This document shows, piece after piece, positions 9,001 through 19,458 of a DNA stretch of 64,000 nucleotides. A program made the position numbers and the translations under genes. The notes beneath the pieces are model-generated. The model did no database searches. It saw nothing but the letters and a program-made list of their open reading frames with translations, and was not told the DNA's origin. The stretch comes from an uncultured Isosphaeraceae bacterium (GTDB lineage Bacteria; Planctomycetota; Planctomycetia; Isosphaerales; Isosphaeraceae). Every line of letters begins with the position of its first letter. Positions within the stretch are counted from its first letter, which is position 1. The stretch lies in contig CAMFLR010000024.1 in NCBI GenBank assembly GCA_945957605.1, positions 1 through 64,000 on the forward strand, read 5' to 3'.

Positions 9001-10323
9001 ATGTTCCATGAAAGCGAATTCGACGAATTTGAAGCCGACGGAGTCGTCGACCTCGGCGCGCCCGAGCACCTTCCTTTCGACCCTCCGCACGACTACGCCT
9101 TCGAACCCGAGTTCGATGCGCCCGTCCCGCGCCCCTGTCCGCCCGAGGTGCGTTGGGGGCGTTACGCGACGCTGCAGAAGCGGCAAATTGCTGGACTCCT
9201 TTTCAGTGGCGCGGCGCTGCTCGCTGTCTCAAAGCTACAGTTCATCGAAATCTTAAGTAATTACCTTTTGCCGTTACAATTCATTTTCCCGCTCGGCCTC
9301 ATACTGGGCCTATGTGGAATCGTGGCGATCGTCGCTCGCAAATACCGGCCGGGCCGATACCGCTATGTGATCGAAGGCGAGCCGATGATCGCGCAAATTC
9401 GGCGGTTGGAAATGCAATCCACCGCCGTTGCGAAGGGAAATGCGACAATCTTCCACCTCTTCACCGAATTCATCTATCGCGACCCAATCACGGGCGAAGA
9501 TCACACAGCGTTTACTGCTTCCGAGCCCATTGGCATTGGCCAGCGAATGATCTTACAGTCGACATACCGCGTGGGTGATTACGTCACTGCCGTGCGTTTG
9601 CCGGGCAAGCCGAACGATCCCGTGAGGCTCTATGGTTTTCTGGGGCTCCGGCACGATTTGGGCGTCATCCCACAACAAGGCAAACAGCTCGATTCACCAC
9701 TCCGCATGTTTTTGACGTTGGTGTTTCTCTTTGCATTTCTGGGGGCGATTGGTTGGTTCATCTACGCGCTTGGAGCGCTCAAAACGATCAGCACCCCCGA
9801 CGGCGATTTCTGGAAATGCGTCGGCCTCGGCGCAGTCGTTTTTGGACTGCCATTGGCGTTTGCATTTCATCAAGTTCTCGCGGGCTGGATCAAACGCAAT
9901 CATGTGCGGGATTTCAGCGAAGTCGACGAGTTCGATCGGCCCGAAGATCCCGTCGCGCTTTCTGAGGACGAGTTGAAGTCGTACCTCAAGTCAACTCGAA
10001 TGCTTCGGCTATTCTTGATTCCTGCAGCACTTGTCGCAGGTGGATTCTTCTTCTACACATGCTGTCTGTCGATCAACGCCCTGGTGGACACATCACCGGC
10101 TGTCTGGAAGCCAATTCAGGTCGATCAACTCACCATCACGACGCATCGCGGAATGGTTCGCGAATACGACGTGCACTATCACTTCCTCGATAATCCCGGC
10201 AAGCGCCATACGCGAGCCTCCACGCCCGAGCAAATGGTGGGGCTTATCGCCGGCCGAAACTATCGCGCCGAAGTGCATGCCGGCTATTTTGGTTGGCCGT
10301 GGGTGAGGTCGATCAGCCAGTGA
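9001..10323 (+). CDS. Multi-pass membrane protein, paralogue of the preceding gene
   Basis: 440 residues from ATG 9001; an in-frame upstream start at 8926 would overlap the preceding gene and is less likely. It has the same layout as its neighbour: PPHDYAFEPEFDAPVPRPCP at the N-terminus, a TM pair, a soluble segment with MIAQIRRLE, YRDPITGED, YRVGDYVTAVRLP and LYGFLGLRHDLGV, a second TM pair, and a C-terminal TM followed by a small beta-rich tail. Function is unknown. It converges with the hydrolase gene ending at 10327, with only 3 bp between the stops. Confidence 0.75.
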   Translation: MFHESEFDEFEADGVVDLGAPEHLPFDPPHDYAFEPEFDAPVPRPCPPEVRWGRYATLQKRQIAGLLFSGAALLAVSKLQFIEILSNYLLPLQFIFPLGLILGLCGIVAIVARKYRPGRYRYVIEGEPMIAQIRRLEMQSTAVAKGNATIFHLFTEFIYRDPITGEDHTAFTASEPIGIGQRMILQSTYRVGDYVTAVRLPGKPNDPVRLYGFLGLRHDLGVIPQQGKQLDSPLRMFLTLVFLFAFLGAIGWFIYALGALKTISTPDGDFWKCVGLGAVVFGLPLAFAFHQVLAGWIKRNHVRDFSEVDEFDRPEDPVALSEDELKSYLKSTRMLRLFLIPAALVAGGFFFYTCCLSINALVDTSPAVWKPIQVDQLTITTHRGMVREYDVHYHFLDNPGKRHTRASTPEQMVGLIAGRNYRAEVHAGYFGWPWVRSISQ

Positions 10324-10326
10324 TCT

Positions 10327-11619
10327 CTACTTCCCCGAAATCTTGCTTCCATTCTTCGTGAAGAATTCCATGGCACGAGGAATTCCCACCTGAATCATGC
10401 CATCGTAGTGGCCGCCTGACTCAACAACATCAAACGTTACCCGCTTGGCCATCTCGCGCAAGCCTTGCGCTAACGCTCGCGATTGCTCGTACTCCACAAC
10501 GTCGTCATCTTGGGCCTGAAACAGGTAAATCGGGCACTTCACCAGTCCGCAGTGATGAGCGGGATTGAACTCAGCGAAGATGCTCTGCGAGCTGGGTGCG
10601 ATCGCCTTGATGCCTGTCAGTTGATCGCCGGGAAAAGCCTTCGTTGTGTCGGACCGAGGCGCGAAGACGGCGCAGGCGCGGATTCGTGGGTTATGTTCGG
10701 CGAGCAGTAACGCGACCGTTCCCGCCGAGTTGTGTCCGGCCGCATAAATTCGCTCGCTATCAACCTCGGGAGCGTTTCTCAGCATCCAGCGCATCGCTGC
10801 GTCGGCGTTGAACAATCCCGCATTCGATGCCACAAACTTGCTGCACGCCGTCCCAAGTTCTGGATTCGTTTTCGGTCCGGGCCCAAATTCAAACGAACCA
10901 TCAAGCGAGTACGCGAGAACGGCGTATCCCGCGCGAACGTAAGGCAGGTGCTCTGCCCGATCCTTATCGCCGAGCCACATGCCCGTCACCACCTGACTCC
11001 GCGCCGGAGCGATGACGACACACGGCAAGCTTCTCAGGTCGAGTTCCCGATCCGGCAGGTAAAGCCACACCGTCATCGAGGTGGTTGGAACCAGCGGATT
11101 TCCCGTCGCTGAGACTTCAAACACTCGAACACCGGGTTCGATCACTCGGCCCGGACCGCGCGCTGGGAAGATCGCGGCGGGAATGATCTCGTTTGTCACC
11201 GGATCTCGAGACGGCTCCGGAACGACTGGACGAGGCGGAAGCGCGGCGGGCGGCAAGGGTGGCGGCTCTGAGTCTTTCGCGTCGTTATAAGCCCACACGC
11301 CGACCATCCCCAGCAACACGCCGAGCGTGCCGAGGAGAAAAAGGAGCGTTGCCGGCGAGCGACGACGAACCGGATAGGGCGACTGCGGCGACCAGCCTGA
11401 GGGATATCTCCGCGTTGGCGGCACAGCCGGCCTTCGCGGCGGTATCGGGATCGCGTCAAGGACGACTTCGGGAGTTCGCTCAGGCCTGCGCGGAGGTGGG
11501 GGCGGGAGCGGGATTCGGATGATCGCGCCGCACTCTTTGCACTGTGCTTTCTTGCCGCCCAGGTTATCGCTAACTTCGTATTCTTTGCGGCATGCCGGGC
11601 ACATGAAATCGATGGCCAT
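10327..11619 (-). CDS. Zinc-ribbon, membrane-anchored alpha/beta hydrolase
   Basis: 430 residues from ATG 11619 (GGGAGA upstream). The N-terminal zinc ribbon (CPAC at 7-10, CKEC at 27-30) is the type found in many planctomycete membrane proteins. A Pro/Arg-rich linker and one TM segment (LLFLLGTLGVLLGMVGVWAY, about 106-125) follow, then a periplasmic-type alpha/beta hydrolase. The nucleophile elbow is GHNSAG, with probable Asp in QAQDDDVVEYE and His in ESGGHYDGM. The fold resembles dienelactone hydrolase or prolyl-oligopeptidase-like esterases. The substrate is unknown. Confidence 0.8.
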   Translation of the reverse strand: MAIDFMCPACRKEYEVSDNLGGKKAQCKECGAIIRIPLPPPPPRRPERTPEVVLDAIPIPPRRPAVPPTRRYPSGWSPQSPYPVRRRSPATLLFLLGTLGVLLGMVGVWAYNDAKDSEPPPLPPAALPPRPVVPEPSRDPVTNEIIPAAIFPARGPGRVIEPGVRVFEVSATGNPLVPTTSMTVWLYLPDRELDLRSLPCVVIAPARSQVVTGMWLGDKDRAEHLPYVRAGYAVLAYSLDGSFEFGPGPKTNPELGTACSKFVASNAGLFNADAAMRWMLRNAPEVDSERIYAAGHNSAGTVALLLAEHNPRIRACAVFAPRSDTTKAFPGDQLTGIKAIAPSSQSIFAEFNPAHHCGLVKCPIYLFQAQDDDVVEYEQSRALAQGLREMAKRVTFDVVESGGHYDGMIQVGIPRAMEFFTKNGSKISGK

Positions 11620-11909
11620 GAACCGTCTCCCGCGACGATGACTCAAAGTTGGCGCCGCCGCCATTGATATCAGACTATGTGGTTATCACCTCTCAATCAA
11701 GCCGCTCGTATAGCGATCTGCGACGATTGTCACTGGACGCACAACGAATTGATTCGACCTTGTCGGCAACGAATTACATCGGCGTTCCAGAGCGAGCAAA
11801 TCTTCTCAGACCCATTCAAAGAGGGCTTTCCCCTCCAAGCCCAGAAACGCTATGTTGTGCATCCGGGGCTCAAATCCATGATCGAGCAAGTCTGAATAGT
11901 TTCGGATTC

Positions 11910-13142
11910 ATGTCGCAATTTCCGCTTCACCTGCTTTGTGTTGAGCCTCGATTCCCAGGCCGACTTGGCGCCGTAGCCGATTGGCTCGTTAGGCGCAGGG
12001 GATATCGCGTTTCGTTCTTCTGCCACAATGCCGACCCTCGCGCACTCTGGCCGGAGTCGACCGGCAAAGGGCTCGACGTAATCTCGTTCGGCGTCGGCGG
12101 CCTGGCCAACGAGCAGCGCATCGATTGGACTCGCGTGCTCGAACGCAGCCTTTGCTACTCGTACGGCTGCTGGGAAGTGCTCAGCGCACGCCACCCTCGC
12201 CAGGTCGACGTCATCCTCGGCCGATCGGCGGGACTGGGCTCAACCCTGTTCGCCAATGTCGAAATCCCGCGCACACCCGTCGTGCAGTTTTACGATACGT
12301 ATTTCGATTCTAAAAATACTTCTTTATCAGCAAGCGAAACATATCTCCACTGGCGCAAGGCGGCAAACGCGATCGAGCTGATCGAGCTGGAAAACGGCAC
12401 GATCCCCTGGACCGCCACGCAGTACCAGCGCGGGCTCTTTCCCGGCGAATACCGCGATGACTTTCACGTGATCTTTGACGGCGTCGAAACCCGGTCGCTG
12501 CCACCGCGCGATCGAACGCCGCTCACCATCAACGACAAGACGCTCGACGAGAATACGCGAGTGGTGACGTTCGTCGCGCGCTCGCTCGACGCACTTCGCG
12601 GATTCGACACCTTCGCCCAGGTCTTCGACCGCCTTGCGCAGACCGATCCCAACGTGGTGGCGATCGCCGCCGGTTCGCCGATTGTCGATCACGCGTTTGA
12701 CCACGCGAACTACGGCTCCGATTTTCCCGCCAAGATTCTCGCCTCGCTCTCGCAAACCGCACGCGAGCGTATGCTGCTTCCAGGCGTGCTGTCGCAAGCG
12801 AACCTCGCACGCGTTCTGGCTCGTAGCGATCTGCATTTCTACGGCAGCCAACCGCATCCGGTCTCACGCTCGCTCGCGCAGGCGATGGCAGCGGGATGCG
12901 TGGTGCTGGTAGTTGATGACGCCGCCGTTCGCGAATTCGTCGAGCATGACGCGACAGGTTTGCTCGCAAGCAGAGAGGTCGACGAATTGACAGCGATCGC
13001 GCAGCGAGTGCTCGGGAAGCCGCTCGAGTATCGCACACTTGGTGATGCTGCAGCCACGTTCGCCCGCGAAAAACTATCGCGAGACGTCACGCTTCCGCGC
13101 CTTGTAAGCCTGTTCGACCGGCTCGTGGATGAAAGACGATAA
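11910..13142 (+). CDS. Glycosyltransferase, GT4/GT1-like fold
   Basis: 410 residues from ATG 11910; the open frame extends 87 codons further upstream without a good start. The C-terminal half has a GT-B nucleotide-sugar binding domain: RVVTFVARSLDALRGFDTF, LLPGVLSQANLARVLARSDLHFY, and SRSLAQAMAAGCVVLVVDDAAVREFVEH. The last carries the usual Glu-x7-Glu-like region in altered form (Q and E). The adjacent gene at 13145 is a paralogue of the same length and architecture. The pair probably act in succession on cell-surface or secreted glycans (inference). Confidence 0.85.
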   Translation: MSQFPLHLLCVEPRFPGRLGAVADWLVRRRGYRVSFFCHNADPRALWPESTGKGLDVISFGVGGLANEQRIDWTRVLERSLCYSYGCWEVLSARHPRQVDVILGRSAGLGSTLFANVEIPRTPVVQFYDTYFDSKNTSLSASETYLHWRKAANAIELIELENGTIPWTATQYQRGLFPGEYRDDFHVIFDGVETRSLPPRDRTPLTINDKTLDENTRVVTFVARSLDALRGFDTFAQVFDRLAQTDPNVVAIAAGSPIVDHAFDHANYGSDFPAKILASLSQTARERMLLPGVLSQANLARVLARSDLHFYGSQPHPVSRSLAQAMAAGCVVLVVDDAAVREFVEHDATGLLASREVDELTAIAQRVLGKPLEYRTLGDAAATFAREKLSRDVTLPRLVSLFDRLVDERR

Positions 13143-13144
13143 TC

Positions 13145-14374
13145 ATGCACATTCTTTTCATCCACGATGCTTTCCCCGCGCAGTTTGGGCGCGTCGGCCT
13201 CGAGCTTACCGAACGTTACGGCTGGCAGTGCTCGTACCTCGTACGCAGCTTCACGCGCTGTCCCGAGCCATCGCAAAAAATGCTCGATTCCTTGACGATT
13301 CAGCGCTACACCTTCGGCACTCGGCCGTTTGGTTCCGATCAAACGCCCTGGCCTCAGCTTTACGGCGAGTACGTCGAGCAATGTGCGGCCGTGCTTAACG
13401 CCGCACGCGAATGGCCTGATTTACGTCCCGACCTGATCGTCGCCAACGGGGGCCGAGGCGCACCGACGCTCTACCTGGCCGAGCATTTCGATTGCCCGAT
13501 CGTCACCTACTGCGAATACTATTTTGCGCGATCACATCGTGATTTGACTTACCGGATTGATCTCCCGCCCGCCGAGCCCGCCCCGTTCTTCCCGCGCGTC
13601 ATTAACGCGCCAACGCTCGCGAGTCTCACCACATCGCACGCTGGCTGCGCTCCGACGCACTGGCAAAAGCAATCGTTCCCCGAGCGGTTTCATCACAAGA
13701 TCGAAGTCCATTTCGACGGCGTAGATGAACAGCTCTACGCGCCGGGCCAACGCGTTTCCGAAATTGCCGGCCGCACGATTTCCCCTGAAACGAAGGTGGT
13801 CACGTTCGTAGCGCGCGGCATGGAATCGATGCGCGGGTTTGACCTGTTCATCGCGGCAGCGAGTCGAATCGCGCAAGAACGTAGCGACGTACTATTCGTG
13901 GTCGCCGGCGACGAGAAGGCATATTACGGCTGGGATTCGTTCCACGCGCAGGGGAAGACGTTCCAGGAATGGACGATGAGCCGCATCCCGTGCGACCCGT
14001 CGCGGTTCCTGTTCCTGGGTCACGTCTCGCCTGAGACCCTCGCCGATGTGTTGCGACGCTCCGACCTGCATCTCTATCTCTCGGTGCCGTTCGTCACATC
14101 CTGGTCGCTGTTCAACGCAATGTCGACGGGCGCGGTCGTGCTCGCTTCGGATATCGCACCCGTGCGCGAGATCGTGAAGCACGAACAAAACGGACTCCTC
14201 TGCCCTCTGTTCGACACCGATCAAATGGCCAATCTGGCGCTCGACGTCCTCGCCACCCCTGCCAAATACGCGCCTCTGGGACGAGCAGCTCGCGACACAA
14301 TCCTGTCAAAATACAGTTTGGACGCCTGCATGCCAAATCTGAAGGACTATTACGAACGCGTCGCAAACCTTTAA
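13145..14374 (+). CDS. Glycosyltransferase, GT4/GT1-like fold, paralogue of the preceding gene
   Basis: 409 residues. The N-terminus [21 protein letters not shown] is a GT-B Rossmann start. The C-terminal domain has [46 protein letters not shown], and [28 protein letters not shown], typical of GT4. It begins 2 bp after the preceding glycosyltransferase stop, so the two are co-transcribed. Residues such as YCEYYF and [12 protein letters not shown] are shared in spirit with many O-antigen/capsule transferases. The sugar donor and acceptor cannot be told from sequence. Confidence 0.88.
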   Translation: MHILFIHDAFPAQFGRVGLELTERYGWQCSYLVRSFTRCPEPSQKMLDSLTIQRYTFGTRPFGSDQTPWPQLYGEYVEQCAAVLNAAREWPDLRPDLIVANGGRGAPTLYLAEHFDCPIVTYCEYYFARSHRDLTYRIDLPPAEPAPFFPRVINAPTLASLTTSHAGCAPTHWQKQSFPERFHHKIEVHFDGVDEQLYAPGQRVSEIAGRTISPETKVVTFVARGMESMRGFDLFIAAASRIAQERSDVLFVVAGDEKAYYGWDSFHAQGKTFQEWTMSRIPCDPSRFLFLGHVSPETLADVLRRSDLHLYLSVPFVTSWSLFNAMSTGAVVLASDIAPVREIVKHEQNGLLCPLFDTDQMANLALDVLATPAKYAPLGRAARDTILSKYSLDACMPNLKDYYERVANL

Positions 14375-14421
14375 TAGCTTACAACTTAATCAGAATCCTG
14401 AATCAGCCGCGTCCATCTGGA

Positions 14422-14449
14422 TTGACTTGAATTCCCTAATCGGCATAAG
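14422..14449 (+). promoter_or_regulatory. Putative sigma-70 promoter of the BNR-repeat gene
   Basis: TTGACT (14422-14427) and CATAAG (14444-14449) separated by 16 bp, about 58 bp before the ATG at 14508. The -35 matches consensus well; the -10 is only 4 of 6. Confidence 0.4.
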
Positions 14450-14507
14450 TGTTCGAAAGCTGGCATTTCGATCAGGAATCGATCCACCGAACCAGAGGGA
14501 TAAGGTC

Positions 14508-15623
14508 ATGAGCACCGTGCGGGTTCTTGTGGGCACGCGCAAAGGCGCGTTCATCCTTACGTCCGACGGTAAGCGGGAAAAGTGGGACGTCAGCGGCCCG
14601 CACTTCGCCGGCTGGGAGGTCTACCACGTTAAAGGCTCGCCCCTAAATCCCGACCGCCTCTACGCCACGCAATACCTGAGCTGGTTCGGCCAGACGATTC
14701 AACGCTCGGACGACGGCGGGAAAACCTGGGCGCCTGTGAGCAACAAGTTCGAATACGACGGCGTCCCCGGCACGCACATGTGGTACGACGGCACGCCCCA
14801 CCCCTGGGAATTCAAGCGCGTCTGGCATTTCGAGCCGTCGCTCACCGACGCAGAAACCGTCTACGCCGGTGCCGAAGACGCCGCGCTGTTCAAGTCGACC
14901 GACGGCGGCCAGAACTGGGCTGAAGTTTCCGGCCTGCGCAAGCACGGCACCGGCGCACGGTGGCAACCGGGCGCGGGCGGGATGTGCCTGCATACGATTT
15001 TGATCGACCCGACCAATCCCAACCGCATTTTCATCGCGATTTCCGCCGCGGGTGCATTTCGCACCGACGATGGCGGCGAAACGTGGAAGCCGATCAACAA
15101 GGGGCTCGTTTCGCAGTACATTCCCGACCCGAACGCCGAGGTCGGCCACTGCGTGCATCGCATCGCCCTTCACCCTTCGCGGCCTAACGTCCTCTTCATG
15201 CAGAAACACTGGGACGTGATGCGTAGCGACGACGCTGGCGAGAACTGGCACGAAGTGAGCGGCAATCTGCCCACTGACTTCGGCTTCCCGATCGACGTCC
15301 ACGCACACGAGCCCGAAACGGTTTACGTCGTTCCAATCAAGAGCGACGGCGAGCACTTCCCGCCCGATGGCAAGCTTCGCGTCTATCGCAGCAAGACCGG
15401 CGGCAATGACTGGGAAGCGCTGACGAAAGGCCTGCCGCAGCAAGATTGCTACGTCAACGTCTTGCGTGATGCGATGGCGGTCGACAAGCTCGATTCGTGC
15501 GGGATTTACTTCGGCACCACTGGCGGCCAGGTGTATGTCTCGCCCGACTCGGGCGATAGTTGGATGCCGATCGTTCGCGACCTCCCCGCCGTCGCCTCCG
15601 TTGAGGTGCAGACCCTGCCATGA
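14508..15623 (+). CDS. BNR/Asp-box repeat (sialidase-fold) protein
   Basis: 371 residues from ATG 14508, preceded by GAGGGATAAGG. At least five or six Asp-box repeats (S/R-x-D-x-G-x-x-W) are visible: [48 protein letters not shown], a degenerate [12 protein letters not shown] and [11 protein letters not shown]. This predicts a six-bladed beta-propeller. There is no signal peptide, so it is likely cytosolic. The catalytic sialidase residues are not obvious, so it should be called a glycosyl-hydrolase-like or exo-alpha-sialidase-fold protein, not an established sialidase. The stop overlaps the next start (ATGA), so the two are translationally coupled. Confidence 0.88.
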   Translation: MSTVRVLVGTRKGAFILTSDGKREKWDVSGPHFAGWEVYHVKGSPLNPDRLYATQYLSWFGQTIQRSDDGGKTWAPVSNKFEYDGVPGTHMWYDGTPHPWEFKRVWHFEPSLTDAETVYAGAEDAALFKSTDGGQNWAEVSGLRKHGTGARWQPGAGGMCLHTILIDPTNPNRIFIAISAAGAFRTDDGGETWKPINKGLVSQYIPDPNAEVGHCVHRIALHPSRPNVLFMQKHWDVMRSDDAGENWHEVSGNLPTDFGFPIDVHAHEPETVYVVPIKSDGEHFPPDGKLRVYRSKTGGNDWEALTKGLPQQDCYVNVLRDAMAVDKLDSCGIYFGTTGGQVYVSPDSGDSWMPIVRDLPAVASVEVQTLP

Positions 15624-15916
15624 TTCGCGTCTGCCTGCCCATGCACCTCCGTAGCCTGGCGCAAGTCGGTACGGAGGTGCAGCTTGAGGTTCCACCGCCG
15701 GTTACACAGATTACCCTGCTCGACGCGCTCGAAGCCGCATATCCCATGCTTTGCGGCACGATTCGCGATCGCCAGACCAAGAAGCGCAGGGCTTTCCTGC
15801 GTTTCTTCGCATGTCAGGAAGACATCTCGTTCGAATCGCCCGACGCGCCGCTGCCCGATGCTGTCATTGCGGGTGACGAGCCGTTTCTGGTCGTTGGGGC
15901 GATTGCGGGGGGCTGA
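15620..15916 (+). CDS. MoaD/ThiS family (ubiquitin-fold sulfur-carrier-like) protein
   Basis: 98 residues: [15 protein letters not shown]...[16 protein letters not shown]...[31 protein letters not shown]. The length, the beta-grasp pattern and the C-terminal Gly-Gly match MoaD/ThiS sulfur carriers, which are adenylated and thiocarboxylated at that diglycine. No moaE, thiF or thiG lies nearby. The start overlaps the BNR gene stop by 4 bp. The carrier's target pathway is unknown. Confidence 0.75.
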   Translation: MIRVCLPMHLRSLAQVGTEVQLEVPPPVTQITLLDALEAAYPMLCGTIRDRQTKKRRAFLRFFACQEDISFESPDAPLPDAVIAGDEPFLVVGAIAGG

Positions 15917-15977
15917 CAAAGGGCGCGTAAAAGCATCGCGACACCGGCGGCGCCGCACAAGGACAGTTCGGCATTGC

Positions 15978-16007
15978 TTTACAGGTTGCGCGAACTATTG
16001 CTAGACT
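15978..16007 (+). promoter_or_regulatory. Putative promoter of metK
   Basis: TTTACA (15978-15983) and TAGACT (16002-16007) separated by 18 bp, about 90 bp upstream of the metK start. The same -10 sequence TAGACT occurs ahead of the RRM protein gene (48050-48055). Confidence 0.4.
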
Positions 16008-16097
16008 GGCCGCTTACGACACGCTGCCCGTTTGGCATCAGTGTGTTTGTGTTCAGTGCTGGCGTGTTTTACTTCTCCTCAGCAAGGACGTCCTTCC

Positions 16098-17270
<1,173 letters not shown>

Positions 17271-17309
17271 GACTTGCGAGCTGCGTCCCTTCTCATCTCA
17301 AGTTGCAAT

Positions 17310-17350
17310 CGCCGTGGTCTCCCAAACGGGGCCACGGCGGTTCGCTTCTC
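17310..17350 (+). terminator. Terminator-like hairpin downstream of metK
   Basis: Stem CGCCGTGG (17310-17317) with CCACGGCG (17332-17339), followed by GTTCGCTTCTC. The U-tract is weak. It lies 40 bp after the metK stop and 42 bp before galK. Confidence 0.55.
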
Positions 17351-17381
17351 GGCTTCTTAGGCTCTATTCTGAGTCTGTCTC

Positions 17382-18590
17382 ATGCCGAAATCGCTCCTTT
17401 CTTCCGCGCGATCGGCTGCGCTCGACGCCTTCGGCGAACCACCCAGCGTCATCGCGCAGGCCCCCGCACGGGTCGAATTGCTCGGAAATCATACCGATCA
17501 CAACGGCGGACTCGTCCTCGCCGCCGCTATCGACCGCTACACGGTCATCGCCGGCTGCGCGTCCGAGGGCCGGCACGCCGCCGTGCGATCGACGAATCTC
17601 GCGGGCATCGATGCCTTCGCCATCGATCATCTCGTCCCCGGCGAACCGGGAGCATGGGGACAGTACGTCCGCGGCGTGACGTGGGCTCTTGGCGAAACAC
17701 ACGGCCCGCTCCGCTCCGGCTTCGAAGCCGCGCTTGCTGGCAACGTTCCGCTCGGTGGCGGCCTCTCCAGCTCCGCGAGCCTTCAGGCCGCATTCGCACT
17801 CTTCCTGATCGCCGCCGGCTGCGTGCCCGACCTCAATCCCGAGCTGAACGACGAAGACCGGATGGCGCTCGCGAAAATCTTGCGGCGCTCCGAGAACGCC
17901 TTCGTCGGCGTCGCCTCGGGCCTGCTCGACCAATTCTCTTCCCTCTTCGGCCGCGCTGGCCACGCGCTGACGCTCGACTGCCGCACCCTCGCCTACGAAC
18001 GCCTCCCACTCGGCAATCCCGCGATTGTCGTCATCGACTCCGCGACCTCACGCAAACTCGCCGACGGCATGTACAACATCCGGCGCGGCGAGTGCGAAGC
18101 CGTCGTGCGTTATTTCCAGGACAAACGCGGGGCCGATCGCGTGCAGTCGCTGCGAGACGTTTCGCTCGACGAATTGCGCACGGAATGGTCGCACCTCGAA
18201 CCCGAACCCCGCCGTCGCGCTCGACACGTTTTGACCGAGAATGACCGCGTAACACGCGGAGCTACGGCGCTTCGCTCCGGCAATCTCGCCGAGTTCGGCA
18301 AGCTAATGACCGCCTCGCACGCCTCGAGCCGCGACGATTTCGACAACAGTTCCGAAGCGCTCGACGCCCTTATCGCCTCGGCGGAAATATCACCGGGCTT
18401 TCTTGGAGGCAAGCTTTCAGGTGCAGGCTGGGCCGGTTGCACGGTGAACCTTGTTCAGCCCGAGCTTGCCGAGGAATTCGCCGCCAGCGTCTGCGAAGAA
18501 TACATCAAGAAAACGGGACTCGTTCCCACGATTCATATTTGTCATGCGGCTGAAGGTGCATGGGGAAAGAGTGTTTCGACTAAGGAATAA
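17382..18590 (+). CDS. galK: Galactokinase (GHMP kinase family)
   Basis: 402 residues. It phosphorylates galactose at C1 using ATP (Leloir pathway). The galactokinase signature RVELLGNHTDHNGG (about 30-43), the GHMP ATP-binding motif NVPLGGGLSSSASL, and the C-terminal GGKLSGAGWAGCTVNLV are present. HTDH is retained in a GNHTDH variant (often GEHTDY), so specificity for another sugar such as N-acetylgalactosamine cannot be excluded. No galT or galE is adjacent. ATG start with a weak RBS. Confidence 0.88.
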   Translation: MPKSLLSSARSAALDAFGEPPSVIAQAPARVELLGNHTDHNGGLVLAAAIDRYTVIAGCASEGRHAAVRSTNLAGIDAFAIDHLVPGEPGAWGQYVRGVTWALGETHGPLRSGFEAALAGNVPLGGGLSSSASLQAAFALFLIAAGCVPDLNPELNDEDRMALAKILRRSENAFVGVASGLLDQFSSLFGRAGHALTLDCRTLAYERLPLGNPAIVVIDSATSRKLADGMYNIRRGECEAVVRYFQDKRGADRVQSLRDVSLDELRTEWSHLEPEPRRRARHVLTENDRVTRGATALRSGNLAEFGKLMTASHASSRDDFDNSSEALDALIASAEISPGFLGGKLSGAGWAGCTVNLVQPELAEEFAASVCEEYIKKTGLVPTIHICHAAEGAWGKSVSTKE

Positions 18591-18592
18591 AC

Positions 18593-18609
18593 AACGGCTT
18601 CACGCCGTT
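18593..18609 (+). terminator. Hairpin downstream of galactokinase
   Basis: Stem AACGGC/GCCGTT with loop TTCAC, 2 bp after the galK stop. No strong U-tract follows, so it is a weak terminator candidate. Confidence 0.35.
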
Positions 18610-18660
18610 CCGTCATTAATTGAGAAGTTGCGCACTTGGAATTGAACACAACAAGGATTT

Positions 18661-18725
18661 GGGTGGCCGGGACAACTTGCTTGTCCCGGTCGCGAAGCGA
18701 CAAGAGGATATCGCAAACTTTCCCG
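18661..18725 (-). repeat. Dispersed double-hairpin element, copy A
   Basis: Read on the minus strand: a small hairpin TCGC-TTC-GCGA, a 9-bp hairpin CCGGGACAA/TTGTCCCGG, then CCACCC (complement of GGGTGG at 18661). The flank CAAGAGGA..TCGCAAACTTT is shared with copy B1 (32965-33028). It lies between galK and a hypothetical gene. It belongs to a family with copies at 32965, 33036 and 62611. Confidence 0.75.
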
Positions 18726-18748
18726 ACTAATTCCTAGAGCCGTCAAGC

Positions 18749-19210
18749 ATGGTCGATTTTGGCAAGTTCTTCCACAAGACCACGATGGAACGCCTGTCGT
18801 TTCAAACCCGAGGCATCGGCGGAAACTACCGGCACGACATCGTCTTCATTTCATCATATCTTCACGACGCCACATTCTCACGCGATGATTTCGTGCTCAA
18901 GGATGGAGTGATCGACATTGTTGTCAATCGTGCGTGCTGGGAACTGTACAGGATGCACGAGAAAACAACCCATCTTCTGCCAGCAAGCCATTCACGATTG
19001 CGAATTTCGGACGTTTGGCGAATCAAACTCCCCCATCGAATGCCCAAGGAATTCATGATCGGCCAGATCTATCTCGGGCCAAAAGGATTCGATCGAGATG
19101 ATTTCTGCGACTTGGTGATCATATCTCAAGATCTCAAATCGAAGGTCAAGGTTCGAGCGAAACAATCGGCGATTCCGGTTTCGCTTGAAGACTTGGACGA
19201 TCCGACATAG
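18749..19210 (+). CDS. Hypothetical protein
   Basis: 153 residues, no recognised family. No signal peptide or membrane segment. The sequence is mixed alpha/beta with conserved-looking blocks RISDVWRIKLPHRMPKEFMIGQI and YLGPKGFDRDDFCDLVIIS. It stands alone between two palindromic intergenic elements (18661-18725 and 19239-19314), and its AT content is higher than its neighbours', which could indicate transfer. ATG start at 18749; weak RBS. Confidence 0.6.
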   Translation: MVDFGKFFHKTTMERLSFQTRGIGGNYRHDIVFISSYLHDATFSRDDFVLKDGVIDIVVNRACWELYRMHEKTTHLLPASHSRLRISDVWRIKLPHRMPKEFMIGQIYLGPKGFDRDDFCDLVIISQDLKSKVKVRAKQSAIPVSLEDLDDPT

Positions 19211-19238
19211 TGCATCCTCATAGCGAGCTATCAGAATT

Positions 19239-19314
19239 GGGTGCCACTGGCTCTGCCAGTGATCTTCCTCTTTTTGCTTGCACTTGCAGAACACTGGCAT
19301 AGCCAGTGGCACCC
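19239..19314. repeat. Inverted pair of GGGTGCC hairpins
   Basis: Two 23-bp arms in inverted orientation with a single mismatch. Each arm is GGGTGC followed by a hairpin CACTGGC/GCCAGTG (three-base loops TCT on the left and ATA on the right). They enclose about 30 bp that are C/T-rich on the left and end in CACTTGCAGAA. The left arm starts at 19239 and the right arm ends at 19314 with GGCACCC. The organisation parallels the inverted pair B1/B2 at 32965-33080. Confidence 0.75.
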
Positions 19315-19458
19315 GAGTCAGTTGCCAAATATTGCTTGATACAGATCAACCCGGCTCTCGCGGGTAGACCTTTGGTAGCTCAAGGGTTACAACAGGACGG
19401 GCAGCCTGAGCGACGCATACGCCTTCGTATCGTCCATTCTCTTCGACGGAGCATCGCA

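Noticed and set aside
15917-16097. SAM riboswitch upstream of metK
   Set aside because: No SAM-I/II/IV core sequence or required helices were recognised; the leader is too short for most classes.
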